Of a DNA stretch of 64,000 bases, positions 11,178 to 22,172 are shown piece after piece. Under the pieces are notes generated by a model. That model did no database searches and was not told where the DNA came from. It saw only the letters and a list, made by a program, of their open reading frames with translations. The DNA comes from Paenibacillus radicibacter (GTDB lineage Bacteria; Bacillota; Bacilli; Paenibacillales; NBRC-103111). The DNA lies in contig NZ_JANQBC010000012.1 in assembly GCF_024721995.1 (NCBI RefSeq), forward strand, positions 1-64,000, read 5' to 3'. The translations under genes were made by a program, and so were the position numbers. Numbering within the stretch: the first letter of the stretch is position 1; each line of letters begins with the position of its first letter.

Positions 11178-11324
11178 ACGGTCCCCTCCATTTCACACGT
11201 TAATACACTCCAATATACGGGACTTTGTATAAGTACACATGAAGCAAGCCTGAAACGAAGCTTAAAATAATATGTCTAAATTGTGAACGTGTGCGAGCGA
11301 GTGAGTAATTATTTTTATTTTCAA

Positions 11325-11353
11325 AAAACCATTAGGGGTTGTACGCTGTATTA
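11325..11353 (+). promoter_or_regulatory. possible ECF-sigma autoregulated promoter
   Basis: AAAACC (11325-11330), 16 bases, then TGTATTATA resembles an ECF-type promoter (AAC motif, N16, CGT-like element). It lies about 60 bases before the sigma-factor gene. Standard sigma-A elements are lacking here. The match is suggestive only. Confidence 0.35.
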
Positions 11354-11415
11354 TAGACAGATTCAAACATGTTTGCAGTCCAATTGGAATTCAAATACGA
11401 GGGGGAGGACGCTCT

Positions 11416-12009
11416 GTGGATGAGGCGGGACTAGCTCTAGTCGAGCGGGCACGGACATATGATGATTCGGCATTCGCTGAGCTCATGGATCATGTGAAAA
11501 CAATGCTGTATCGCATTGCTTACATGCACCTGAAGAATGAACACGATGCGTTAGATGCGCTGCAAGAAACGACATATCGAGCATATAAGGCAATTCGAAA
11601 GCTGCGTGAACCACACCTATTTCGGACATGGGTGACACGTATTATGCTCCATGTATGTATGGATGAGTTAAAAAGGCAGAGTCGAGGATTTAGAAAGAAA
11701 ATCGATATGCAGGTAAATCTTCAAATGACGAGTGGCCATACTCAGCTCGATCAACATGATGCGATTGATTTGCATATGGCAATTGATCGATTAAAACCAC
11801 AATCCAAACAAATCGTCATTCTTAAATACTTAGAAGATCTAACGATTGTGCAGATTGCCGGGTTGCTGGATCAACCCGAAGGTACGACCAAGACGCATCT
11901 ACATAAAGCACTAACCGAATTACGCACCATTATGGGAAAAGAGGGTGAGATCGATGAGCGAAACCAAACAGGAACAGCAAGCATTCCAAGAAATTCGCAA
12001 TCAATATAG
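11416..12009 (+). CDS. RNA polymerase ECF-type sigma factor
   Basis: The 197-residue protein has the two ECF domains: region 2 (about 17-90, with HDALDALQETTYRAYKAI, the -10 recognition helix) and region 4 (about 120-175, with IVILKYLEDLTIVQIAGLL and EGTTKTHLHKAL as the helix-turn-helix). It redirects RNA polymerase to a small regulon, often including itself. The GTG start is supported by GGGGGAGG seven bases upstream. It overlaps the next gene, a DUF4179 anti-sigma-like membrane protein, by 56 bases, the standard sigma/anti-sigma arrangement. Confidence 0.93.
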   Translation: MDEAGLALVERARTYDDSAFAELMDHVKTMLYRIAYMHLKNEHDALDALQETTYRAYKAIRKLREPHLFRTWVTRIMLHVCMDELKRQSRGFRKKIDMQVNLQMTSGHTQLDQHDAIDLHMAIDRLKPQSKQIVILKYLEDLTIVQIAGLLDQPEGTTKTHLHKALTELRTIMGKEGEIDERNQTGTASIPRNSQSI

Positions 12010-13303
12010 TGCGATTCCTATACCATCTACGATTGATTTACATGTGAAGCTAGGGATTAACCAAGCCAAGAAACAACGTAATCAATGGAAGATGCAGATG
12101 TGGTCTGCGGCAGCCTGTGTGATGCTGATCGTTACATTCGTGATCTCTGTCAGAACATCACCGGCTATTGCAGCACTGGTGAAGCAAATTCCGGGAATGA
12201 ACGAAATCGTGCGGATGATTAGCGGGGATCAAGGATTAACTGCAGCTCTGCAAAATGATTTCATACAACCGATTGGATTATCTGATGTCCAAGATGGAAT
12301 TCAGGTAACAGTGGAAGGCATCATTGTGGATGAAGCGAGAATGAATGTATTCTACTCCGTTACTTTCCCAAAAGGTCAGAGTGATCATCAATTCTCGGGT
12401 CAGCCTAAGCTAACGTTTGAAGATGAAAAAGATAAAAATTTACTCGTATCTGGCTATGGCTACTATCGATTCGATGACAATGATCCAACTAAATTCCACA
12501 ACACGTTTGATGTCCAATTTGAAAAAACGTCTACTCCTTTTCCTAGTCAAGCTGTGTTCCAATTAGAAACTACAAATAGCGGCATGACATGGCGTATTCC
12601 TTTTACAATAGATGTAGCCAAATTCCAGGGACTCAAACAGACCTATGCAATTGATCAAACTGTTATTATAGAAGGTCAGAAACTCACACTAAGAGAAGCA
12701 ACGATTCATCCAACACGAATTACATTAGATGTAAGCTTTGACCCGAGTAATACAAAACAAATATTCGATTTACCTGACATTAAAATTGTGAATGAAAAAG
12801 GTGAAACCTTAACCAGTATTCTACTCGGAAGATCTGGTAATCAAGCAACATTTTCATTCCAAAGCAACTATTTTACAAAACCAAAACAACTATTCATTGA
12901 GGGTGGCCAAGCCATGGCATTAGAACAGGAACAATTAGAAGTGATTCTCGACCCCATAAGCAAAAAACTTGTAAAAGCACCTGAAGGCATGGCATTAGGA
13001 TATTACACTCCTACTCCTGATGGGATGATCAATGTTGATCTTGCTATTGATATGCCAAATGCAAAGATGAACGAACGATCCATGCGGATGTTACCCTTCC
13101 CAGGTAGCGTGATTTGGGATGAGGGCAAACAAATAATAAGTGTAGACAGAGCGTCAGGCTCTATTCAAGACAGCGGCAAACCGATTGCGAAGTTAATCAA
13201 TTCTTTTCAAATTCCGAACAAAGACTATAAAGGCAATCTCACTTTTACACTATCATCCTATCCTTCCTATATTAATAAACCGTTTCGTGTGCAAATTAAA
13301 TAA
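11954..13303 (+). CDS. DUF4179 domain-containing membrane protein, probable anti-sigma factor
   Basis: A short cytoplasmic N-terminus (about 45 residues) is followed by one membrane helix (about 46-64) and an extracellular region of about 380 residues. The stretch after the helix (TSPAIAALVKQIPGMNEIV) is the DUF4179 signature. Such proteins are encoded directly after ECF sigma factors and hold them at the membrane. I chose ATG 11954, with GAGGGTGAG just upstream; a GTG nine bases earlier lacks a usable site. No catalytic motif is visible in the outer domain, so the inducing signal is unknown. Confidence 0.85.
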   Translation: MSETKQEQQAFQEIRNQYSAIPIPSTIDLHVKLGINQAKKQRNQWKMQMWSAAACVMLIVTFVISVRTSPAIAALVKQIPGMNEIVRMISGDQGLTAALQNDFIQPIGLSDVQDGIQVTVEGIIVDEARMNVFYSVTFPKGQSDHQFSGQPKLTFEDEKDKNLLVSGYGYYRFDDNDPTKFHNTFDVQFEKTSTPFPSQAVFQLETTNSGMTWRIPFTIDVAKFQGLKQTYAIDQTVIIEGQKLTLREATIHPTRITLDVSFDPSNTKQIFDLPDIKIVNEKGETLTSILLGRSGNQATFSFQSNYFTKPKQLFIEGGQAMALEQEQLEVILDPISKKLVKAPEGMALGYYTPTPDGMINVDLAIDMPNAKMNERSMRMLPFPGSVIWDEGKQIISVDRASGSIQDSGKPIAKLINSFQIPNKDYKGNLTFTLSSYPSYINKPFRVQIK

Positions 13304-13304
13304 A

Positions 13305-13333
13305 TTGAATATTTTTAATAAAATGTATATAAA
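13305..13333 (+). promoter_or_regulatory. promoter of the BMP lipoprotein gene
   Basis: TTGAAT (13305-13310), 17 bases, TATAAA (13328-13333). A second possible -10, TATACT, lies at 13364-13369 nearer the gene, so two start sites are possible. Confidence 0.5.
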
Positions 13334-13402
13334 TCACATGGATGTCTCACCTTAGTAAATAGTGTATACTTATGAACGATTTGCATAAAAGGAGAGACAT
13401 CG

Positions 13403-14446
13403 ATGAAGAAACAGACAACAAATTGGATCAAGCGTGCAGGTATTGCTATGCTGGTCAGCTCCATTGTTCTAGCAGGCTGCGGCGGCGGTAAGAAAGCGGA
13501 AACTACACCTACACCAGGTGCAGGTAACGGAAAATCCGATGTGAAAATCGGAATGGTTACGAATGTTGGCGGCGTGAATGACAAGTCCTTTAACCAAGGT
13601 GCTTGGGATGGTTTGCAAAATCTAGGTAAAGAAACTGGGGCATCTGTTAAGTACCTAGAGAGCAAGAGCAATGCGGATTACATTCCGAACTTGAGCCAAT
13701 TCGTTAAGGGTAACTATGACCTAACTTGGGGAATCGGACTTCCTCTAAGTGATGCAGTAAAAGAAATCGCTTCGAAAAATCCTGAAGAAAAACTTGCGAT
13801 CATCGATAATGTCGTGGAGCTTCCGAACGTAGCATCCATTCTTTTCTCAGAAAATGAAGGTTCTTTCCTTGCTGGTGTTGTAGCAGGTATGATGACAAAA
13901 ACAAACAAAGTCGCGTTCATCGGTGGTCTAGAAATTCCGGTTATTAAGCGCTTTGAAGTTGGTTTTAAAGCTGGGGTTCTAGCTGCAAATCCAGATGCAA
14001 AAGTATCAACGAACTACACAGGCGCATTCGATAAGCCAGACTTCGGTAAGGCTGCAGCGGCAAGCATGTACAACAGCGGTGTGGACATTATTTTCCACGC
14101 GTCTGGTGAAACAGGTAACGGTGTATTCAACGAAGCAAAAAGCCGTGTGAAACAAGGTAAAACAGCTTGGGTAATTGGCGTAGATATGGACCAATCCGTA
14201 GAGTTCGGTGACGAAGTTACGCTAACTTCCATGGTGAAACGTGTAAATGACGCAGTTCTTCGTGTCTCCAAAGATATGATGGATGGTAAATTTGCTGGCG
14301 GTAAAACAACGGTTCTAGGACTTAAAGAGAACGGTGTTGGCCTTGCAGACACTTCCTCCAAGAACGTTCCTGCTGATGTCTTGGCTAAAGTAGAAGAGTT
14401 CAAAGCGAAGATCATTAGCGGTGAAATTAAAGTTCCAACTTCCTAA
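13403..14446 (+). CDS. BMP-family ABC substrate-binding lipoprotein (probable nucleoside binding)
   Basis: The 347-residue protein has a lipobox (VLAGC, Cys 28), a Gly/Pro/Thr linker and a two-lobed periplasmic-binding fold of the BMP/PnrA family: GMVTNVGGVNDKSFNQGAWDG near the start, then YDLTWGIG and AFIGGLEIPVI. Family members bind purine nucleosides for an ABC importer (YufN-type). No ATPase or permease gene is adjacent, so the transporter partner must be encoded elsewhere. AAAGGAGAG precedes ATG. A strong terminator follows, making it a single-gene unit. Confidence 0.92.
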   Translation: MKKQTTNWIKRAGIAMLVSSIVLAGCGGGKKAETTPTPGAGNGKSDVKIGMVTNVGGVNDKSFNQGAWDGLQNLGKETGASVKYLESKSNADYIPNLSQFVKGNYDLTWGIGLPLSDAVKEIASKNPEEKLAIIDNVVELPNVASILFSENEGSFLAGVVAGMMTKTNKVAFIGGLEIPVIKRFEVGFKAGVLAANPDAKVSTNYTGAFDKPDFGKAAAASMYNSGVDIIFHASGETGNGVFNEAKSRVKQGKTAWVIGVDMDQSVEFGDEVTLTSMVKRVNDAVLRVSKDMMDGKFAGGKTTVLGLKENGVGLADTSSKNVPADVLAKVEEFKAKIISGEIKVPTS

Positions 14447-14468
14447 TCATTGGATTAGTTAAAACATA

Positions 14469-14511
14469 AGCCACTCTTGCACGCGATATGCGGGGTAAGA
14501 GTGGCTTTTTT
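14469..14511 (+). terminator. Rho-independent terminator after the BMP gene
   Basis: Ten-pair stem AGCCACTCTT/AAGAGTGGCT followed by a run of T on the plus strand. Confidence 0.92.
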
Positions 14512-14537
14512 GCATGTTGGTAAGGATGTATGATGAC

Positions 14538-15308
14538 TTATGAACTTGAGACCATACCTACCGTTGGACTGCTAGCTGATGCATAGCGTTTCTTCGGAAT
14601 ACGCCCCGCCTCATTGCCTAATCTTCCGGCTTCAATCGCAAGTTTCATGGCAAGTGCCATCTTCACAGGATCTTCTGCACCCGACACGGCAGTATTTAGC
14701 AACACTCCATCTGCACCAAGTTCCATCGCAAGTGCTGCGTCTGCGGGACTGCCAATCCCAGCATCTACAATAACAGGAACTGTGGCCTGCTCGATAATAA
14801 AACTTAGATTCAGCGGATTCACAATCCCCTGCCCCGAACCAATTGGAGATGCACCCGGCATGACGGCATGAACACCAAGCTCCTGCAATCGTTTAGCTAG
14901 TAACACATCATCCGAGATATACGGCAATACCGTAAATCCTTCTTCTAATAACTGCTCACACGCTTTATACGTTTCAAAAGGGTCTGGCAGTAGTGTCTTC
15001 ATATCGCCGATTACTTCAACTTTAATCATATGACATAAGCCAGATGCCTTGGCGAGTCGTGCGATTCGTATAGCCTCTTCCGCAGTAGACGCACCAGCAG
15101 TATTGGGAAGTAGCGTGTACTTACTTAAATCGAGCATCTCTAGAAAATTGGGCTGACTCGGTTCAAATATATTCATACGGCGAACCGCAAACGTCAGTAT
15201 TTCCGCATGAGATGCTTCAACTGCTTGCTTCTGAATATCAAAATTCGGGAATTTACCTGTTCCAAGTAACAATCTTGAATCGAATGAAAAAGAACCAATT
15301 TGCAGCAT
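14538..15308 (-). CDS. thiG: thiazole synthase ThiG
   Basis: ThiG builds the thiazole phosphate ring from deoxyxylulose phosphate, dehydroglycine (from ThiO) and ThiS-thiocarboxylate. The 256-residue protein shows LLGTGKFPN, the Schiff-base lysine in [16 protein letters not shown], the phosphate-binding [13 protein letters not shown] and [17 protein letters not shown]. The frame is open upstream, but ATG 15308 has AGGAGGTG eight bases before it and matches the family N-terminus. It is the last gene of the operon, 13 bases after thiC and away from thiS. Confidence 0.95.
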   Translation of the reverse strand: MLQIGSFSFDSRLLLGTGKFPNFDIQKQAVEASHAEILTFAVRRMNIFEPSQPNFLEMLDLSKYTLLPNTAGASTAEEAIRIARLAKASGLCHMIKVEVIGDMKTLLPDPFETYKACEQLLEEGFTVLPYISDDVLLAKRLQELGVHAVMPGASPIGSGQGIVNPLNLSFIIEQATVPVIVDAGIGSPADAALAMELGADGVLLNTAVSGAEDPVKMALAMKLAIEAGRLGNEAGRIPKKRYASASSPTVGMVSSS

Positions 15309-15321
15309 GTACGCGCACCTC

Positions 15322-17781
<2,460 letters not shown>

Positions 17782-17792
<11 letters not shown>

Positions 17793-18612
17793 GTTGATGA
17801 CCTACTTTCTGCAAATGATGATTGTAATAGGCAAAATGGTTCGTAGGTCCGTGCCCCTGCCCAATGTTCAGAGAATCTGTGATTGCCGCTTGAATGAACG
17901 CTTTGGCTGTCTTTACCGCATCTGGAATCGAATCTCCTTGCGCCAGACAAGCTGTAATCGCCGCCGAGAACGTGCAGCCCGTGCCATGTGTATGTTTAGT
18001 TGCTATTCTTGGCTCGGTATAAGTGATGAAAACTTCCCCATCGTAAAGTAGATCCGTTGCTGAATGTTGCTCCTCAGCATCATGACCGCCTTTGATAAGC
18101 ACATATCGGACGCCATACGCGTAAATATGCCGACATGCTTCCATTCGATCATTCATGGAATGAATCGTTAACCCCGTGAGTGCTTCTGCTTCTGGAATAT
18201 TAGGTGTAATCATGTCTGTTAAGGGCAGTAAATGTTTAATAAGTGCAGTAATTGCATCTTGAGCGAGTAAGGAAGCACCGCCTTTGGCGATCATGACTGG
18301 ATCCACGACAATATTGCGCAAATCATATTCTCGAATGCATTCCACAGTTGCCTGTATAATCTCCGAATTGTGCAGCATGCCTGTCTTGATAGCGTCGGGT
18401 CTCAGATCAGTTACGACAGACTGGATTTGATTGATGACTAATTCCGGCGTCATCGGAGCAACAGCATGCACGCCTAATGTGTTCTGGGCAGTAATGGCAG
18501 TAATGGCCGTCATTCCGTATACACCAAGCTCTTGAAAAGTCTTCAGATCAGCCTGAATACCCGCTCCCCCTCCGCTGTCAGAGCCTGCAATCGTCAATGC
18601 TTTGGCGATCAT
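17782..18612 (-). CDS. thiD: hydroxymethylpyrimidine/phosphomethylpyrimidine kinase ThiD
   Basis: ThiD phosphorylates HMP twice to the pyrophosphate. This 276-residue ribokinase-fold protein carries GSDSGGGAGIQADLKTF, AITAQNT, DPVMIAKGG, TPNIPEAEAL and the anion-hole motif GTGCTFSAAI. It is placed four bases after thiS; GGGGGGTG precedes the ATG and overlaps the thiS end. Confidence 0.95.
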
Positions 18613-18616
18613 CTAC

Positions 18617-18820
18617 TCACCCCCCGCCTACAAAATGCACAATTTCCATTCGACTACCCTGCTGCACTTCGGTGTTCTCGTAGTGTGACTTGTCGATAAT
18701 GTGCTGATCCAGCTCAATAATGACGATTCTTTGTTCCAGTTCAAAATGCTTCAGTACATCCGCAACAGTATGTATGGTCTCGGGTACCTCCACTTTCTCA
18801 CCGTTAATGTTTAACCACAT
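18617..18820 (-). CDS. thiS: sulfur carrier protein ThiS
   Basis: This 67-residue ubiquitin-fold protein ends in VGGG; the terminal Gly-Gly is adenylated and converted to a thiocarboxylate for thiazole formation. The conserved MEIVHFVGGG end matches the B. subtilis protein as I recall it. A GGAGGTG ribosome site that overlaps the thiO stop lies ten bases before the ATG. The activating enzyme ThiF is not encoded in the window. Confidence 0.92.
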   Translation of the reverse strand: MWLNINGEKVEVPETIHTVADVLKHFELEQRIVIIELDQHIIDKSHYENTEVQQGSRMEIVHFVGGG

Positions 18821-18826
18821 GAAGTG

Positions 18827-19957
18827 TTACACCTCCACGGTATGAGTTGATGATTCAGGTACAGCAAAAAGACGAATATCCTGAATAGGTGTGTGGCCAG
18901 TAATAAGTTCAGCCATGATATGTCCAGTGATTGGGCTAAGCAGAATGCCATTGCGGTAATGACCAGCTGCAAGAAATAATCCCCGAAGCTGTGGGTGCTC
19001 GCCCATATAAGGCATGCCCGTTGCTGTCTGCGGTCGTAAACCTGCCCATGTTCGACTCCACTCGGTATGACGTATAGCAGGAATCAGCTGTTGAGCGCGT
19101 TCAAACAATGTTACAAGCCCCTGTAATGTCACTTTTGTATCCCAACAGTTCGGTGTCGTCGTGGCACCTATGAGGATTTCCCCACTTCTTTTGGGAACGA
19201 GATAGCAGCTTTCGGTATAGATCGTTTTTTGAAAAAGAGGCTTTGCCATCCGAACTGCAAAACATTCGCCTTTAACCGGGTAAATCGGAACATGCACCCC
19301 CACTTTTGCAAAGAAAGGTTGGGTCATTGCTCCTGTGGCCACAATGACTTGTTTGCAATAAAGTGTCTCTTTCGATGTCTTCACCCCTTCAATCTGTCCG
19401 TCACGGTGAAGTAGTTGCAACACTTCGGCAAACTCTCGAATTTCCACACCGTGCCGAATCGATGATCGGGCAAACGCCTGTGTTAAATCTGGTGCGACAA
19501 CGTGGCCGTCACCGGGAATATGCATCGCGCCTATGATGTGATCAGATAGTTCAGGTTCAAGCTGTCTAGCTGCATACGCATCTAACCACTCTGCTTGCTC
19601 ACCGACACTTAACTGCTTGCTCGTTGTTAGCTGAAGTTCAGCTGCTTCGTTTGGAGATAATGCAACTTTAAGCATTCCAAACTGCATGAAACCGATGTCG
19701 ATCCCGCTTGCTTCACGGAGCTCCGTTGCAAGACTTGGAAACATTGCTCGACTTTGCCTCGCAAGATCAAATAATGCAGGAGATTGGAACTGCTCAGACT
19801 GCGCCCCGAGCATGCCTGCCGCAGCAGATGATGCACCTGAAGCGATGCGATCCTTTTCCAAAATGATAGCTTGGATGCCACGCTTCGCAAGTTGATACGC
19901 AATGGAGCAGCCAATTACACCACCGCCAATGATGACGACATCTACGGATCTATGCAC
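18827..19957 (-). CDS. thiO: glycine oxidase ThiO
   Basis: ThiO is an FAD enzyme that oxidises glycine to the imine used by ThiG. The 376-residue protein has the Rossmann dinucleotide motif VVIIGGGVIGCSIAYQLAKRG at the N-terminus, EKDRIASGASSAAAGMLG, and C-terminal FAD contacts TWAGLRPQTATGMPYMGEH and AAGHYRNGILLSP. It starts at GTG with GAGGGGGTGG upstream and overlaps tenI by 16 bases. Confidence 0.94.
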   Translation of the reverse strand: MHRSVDVVIIGGGVIGCSIAYQLAKRGIQAIILEKDRIASGASSAAAGMLGAQSEQFQSPALFDLARQSRAMFPSLATELREASGIDIGFMQFGMLKVALSPNEAAELQLTTSKQLSVGEQAEWLDAYAARQLEPELSDHIIGAMHIPGDGHVVAPDLTQAFARSSIRHGVEIREFAEVLQLLHRDGQIEGVKTSKETLYCKQVIVATGAMTQPFFAKVGVHVPIYPVKGECFAVRMAKPLFQKTIYTESCYLVPKRSGEILIGATTTPNCWDTKVTLQGLVTLFERAQQLIPAIRHTEWSRTWAGLRPQTATGMPYMGEHPQLRGLFLAAGHYRNGILLSPITGHIMAELITGHTPIQDIRLFAVPESSTHTVEV

Positions 19958-20619
19958 GTCGCCACCCCCTCGCGATCCAGCATTGTTCGATATTGCCTTG
20001 CAGCTTCCAGTGGATCTGGACTGCTGAGAATGCCACTGATTACCGCAATACCGGAAATCCCTGTACGCATCACATCGGGTATATGAGAAGGACGAATACC
20101 CCCAATTGCAATAATGGGCCTGCTCGTAAGTTTCGCGACATCTGTAAGCTGCTCGAGTCCACGAGGCTCTAAATTAGGCTTGGAGAAACTCGAATAAATA
20201 TGCCCGTAGAACAAGTAATCGACTCCCTCGCGTTCACTTGCCATAGCGGAATCCATAGAATGAACGGAGCTACCCAGCTTGATCGCAGGTAGAGGCTGCG
20301 ACGTATTGCCCGCTTCAGAATTTAAACTCATATGTGTATTCAAGAGTCGCCTCACCACGTGTATTGGCAAACTTCGATGCCCAAGGTGCACACCGCCTGC
20401 TCCCATTGCGATTGCCACATCAACGCGATCATTGATGATGATTTTGCTTAGAGGAATGCCTTGATCTTGCATATAAACCGTGGTCTCCCACAATTCACGG
20501 GCACTCAGACTCGGCTCTCGCAGATGAACATAATCCACATAAGGATTTACCTTAGACGCAATGTGCACAAATCGCTCAATGGGTATTGTTCCAGATGAAA
20601 CAAGATGTAGTTCCGCCAT
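19942..20619 (-). CDS. tenI: thiazole tautomerase TenI
   Basis: TenI is a ThiE-like barrel that aromatises the thiazole carboxylate product of ThiG. The segment GSSVHSMDSAMASE...DYLFYGHIYSSFSKPNLEPRG, with its GH pair, matches TenI and lacks the ThiE TQTK motif. ATG 20619 is preferred over a GTG three codons earlier because AAGGGTGG sits five bases before the ATG. It is the first gene after the riboswitch terminator. Confidence 0.88.
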   Translation of the reverse strand: MAELHLVSSGTIPIERFVHIASKVNPYVDYVHLREPSLSARELWETTVYMQDQGIPLSKIIINDRVDVAIAMGAGGVHLGHRSLPIHVVRRLLNTHMSLNSEAGNTSQPLPAIKLGSSVHSMDSAMASEREGVDYLFYGHIYSSFSKPNLEPRGLEQLTDVAKLTSRPIIAIGGIRPSHIPDVMRTGISGIAVISGILSSPDPLEAARQYRTMLDREGVATCIDP

Positions 20620-20643
20620 ACCTACCACCCTTCTTCAAGCAAC

Positions 20644-20673
20644 AAAAAAACCACCTTCCCGCAGGAAAGTGGT
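20644..20673 (-). terminator. riboswitch-controlled attenuator terminator
   Basis: Stem ACCACTTTCC/GGAAGGTGGT with a four-base loop and a run of T on the minus strand, between the TPP aptamer and tenI. This is the expected expression platform: it should form when thiamine pyrophosphate is bound. Confidence 0.9.
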
Positions 20674-20735
20674 CTAACTATCGCTCTAAGTACCTCAATA
20701 CATACACAAATCGGCACATAAACAATCGTTCGTAT

Positions 20736-20815
20736 CACTTCCCTACGCTGGTATTAACCAGATCAGGTTCAAAGGGTCCATTAATTGTCTCAGCCCGCAA
20801 GGGCTCCCCTAGTGT
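20736..20815 (-). promoter_or_regulatory. TPP riboswitch (THI element)
   Basis: On the minus strand the THI-box blocks appear in order: CACTAGGGGAGCC, GGGCTGAGA, ACCCTTTGAACCTGATCTGG and TAATACCAGCGTAGGGAAGTG. These are the conserved core of the thiamine pyrophosphate aptamer. It controls the seven-gene thi operon by transcription attenuation through the hairpin at 20,644-20,673. Confidence 0.96.
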
Positions 20816-20838
20816 TCGTCGCTTATAAAATTGTCTTA

Positions 20839-20847
20839 ACTATATCA
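20839..20847 (-). promoter_or_regulatory. extended -10 promoter of the thi operon
   Basis: Minus-strand TGATATAGT is an extended -10 (TGn plus TATAGT) about 25 bases before the aptamer; no good -35 is seen. Confidence 0.45.
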
Positions 20848-20909
20848 CTTGTTCGATGTGTTGGCTACACACGAATTTAAAAACTCACTCATTTCTCGTT
20901 TGGCTTACC

Positions 20910-21395
20910 TCAGACCGTCAAATCATGATCTGATTTTATGCTAATCGCTTCTTGTAGAAGCCGCTCGAGTACAGCAGCAAAAACGGCGATAACGAGCGAA
21001 GCAACTATGATAATGGCGCCTATAAATCCAATAGGAGGATCAACTTTCTTCGCTATAAGACGAAAGAGTGGCAAGCCCATTACATACAAACCACTGATTG
21101 AAATTGCACACCATCTAATATTCTTTAGCGACTTTACAGATAGATCTGAGAACGCTGTACCAGCGTCAATGTACCCTAAAAGTTTGAAAGCCTGATAAAG
21201 AGCAAAATAGAATGGCACAGCTGCTCCATACATCAAGATGACAATGAGATATTTCATTGGGACAATGCTTGTATACAATTCAGCTGCGAAATTCGCTATA
21301 TGGGGCACTATTAATATACATAAAGCAAGCACTGCAATTCCAATCAGAACAATAACTGCTTTTAAGAAATTGGTTGAACCTTGTTTAGCATGCAT
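20910..21395 (-). CDS. DUF2975-like membrane protein
   Basis: The 161-residue protein has four membrane helices (about 10-31, 45-66, 95-115, 125-145). The layout and the segment AFKLLGYIDAGTAFSDLSVKSLKNIRW between helices 2 and 3 fit DUF2975. In most Bacillota such genes are followed by a small Cro-type regulator (YozG). Here only about 60 bases separate the stop from the thi promoter, and no regulator gene is present. GAGGTG precedes the ATG by about seven bases. Function is not established. Confidence 0.75.
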   Translation of the reverse strand: MHAKQGSTNFLKAVIVLIGIAVLALCILIVPHIANFAAELYTSIVPMKYLIVILMYGAAVPFYFALYQAFKLLGYIDAGTAFSDLSVKSLKNIRWCAISISGLYVMGLPLFRLIAKKVDPPIGFIGAIIIVASLVIAVFAAVLERLLQEAISIKSDHDLTV

Positions 21396-21490
21396 TTAAA
21401 GCACCTCACGGATTTAATGATACAATGACTTTAGCATATCGTTTATCGTATTACAATAAATTAATATTGTTTCTAACAAGTTTGACCAAA

Positions 21491-21521
21491 TAAAAAAGCA
21501 TTTCTCATTACACAGAAATAC
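21491..21521 (-). terminator. Rho-independent terminator
   Basis: Stem GTATTTCT/AGAAATGC on the minus strand, then TTTTTT; it closes the 157-residue gene. Confidence 0.75.
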
Positions 21522-21568
21522 TCTTCCTCTAACTATAAAATTTAAGAGTTTAATCCCTTTGATTTCTT

Positions 21569-22042
21569 TTATGTAAAATATTGATCCAAGATTACCTCTA
21601 CACTGCCACTGATATCCTTACGTGTAAACGTGACCGTAACACCGTCCTTACCATCGATGAAGAATACAACTTTACCAATCCATCCTTCGGCGATGCGGTA
21701 GCCTATAATTTTATCTTTTGGAATATAAGAGCCTTTGATCTTGATTCCTCTTTCACCGAGATAAACTTCACCAACGCCAGTAAGAAAAAATATGCATCCT
21801 ACAAAAATAACCGCAATTAAACCAAACCAAAGATGATCAAAGAAATAATACATAAGGGTAATTATACAAATGTAGATAAACAAACCATGAATCCCGAAAT
21901 TACCACTTCCCTTTAAAAAGATTACACCAACCTTTTTTCTCGATCGAAAAGATTGAACACAAATGAAAATCATAAGTGCAGCACACACAATTCCCCATAT
22001 AACCTTAAACGACATCTCGATTCCACACCCCATCCCCATCAA
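21569..22042 (-). CDS. hypothetical membrane protein with small C-terminal beta domain
   Basis: Three hydrophobic segments (about 11-30, 51-67 and 71-90 of 157) are followed by a soluble tail (VYLGERGIKIKGSYIPKDKIIGYRI...VTVTFTRKDISGSVEVIL) that looks like a small bacterial PH-type or DUF5673-like domain. I do not recognise it firmly. The frame opens with TTG (22042) and ATG (22039); ATG 22015 (MSFKVIW) is equally plausible, with GGGGTG upstream. Confidence 0.65.
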   Translation of the reverse strand: MMGMGCGIEMSFKVIWGIVCAALMIFICVQSFRSRKKVGVIFLKGSGNFGIHGLFIYICIITLMYYFFDHLWFGLIAVIFVGCIFFLTGVGEVYLGERGIKIKGSYIPKDKIIGYRIAEGWIGKVVFFIDGKDGVTVTFTRKDISGSVEVILDQYFT

Positions 22043-22117
22043 TAATTCAGCTTATTTGAATTGTAACATAGTTTTCCATATTATGGATTGAACACTCCTT
22101 CCCCTTTTCATAGCAAA

Positions 22118-22151
22118 ATAAAAAGACCGCTCGATTGCTCAAGCGGCCCTT
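22118..22151 (-). terminator. Rho-independent terminator
   Basis: Stem around GACCGCTCGA/TCAAGCGGCC with one or two mismatches and a TTTTTATTTT tail on the minus strand. Confidence 0.75.
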
Positions 22152-22172
22152 TAAACTCATAGATGTTCGTAT

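Noticed and set aside
13304-13402. possible purine riboswitch before the BMP gene
   Set aside because: I looked for the conserved purine aptamer core and found none; the leader is too short.
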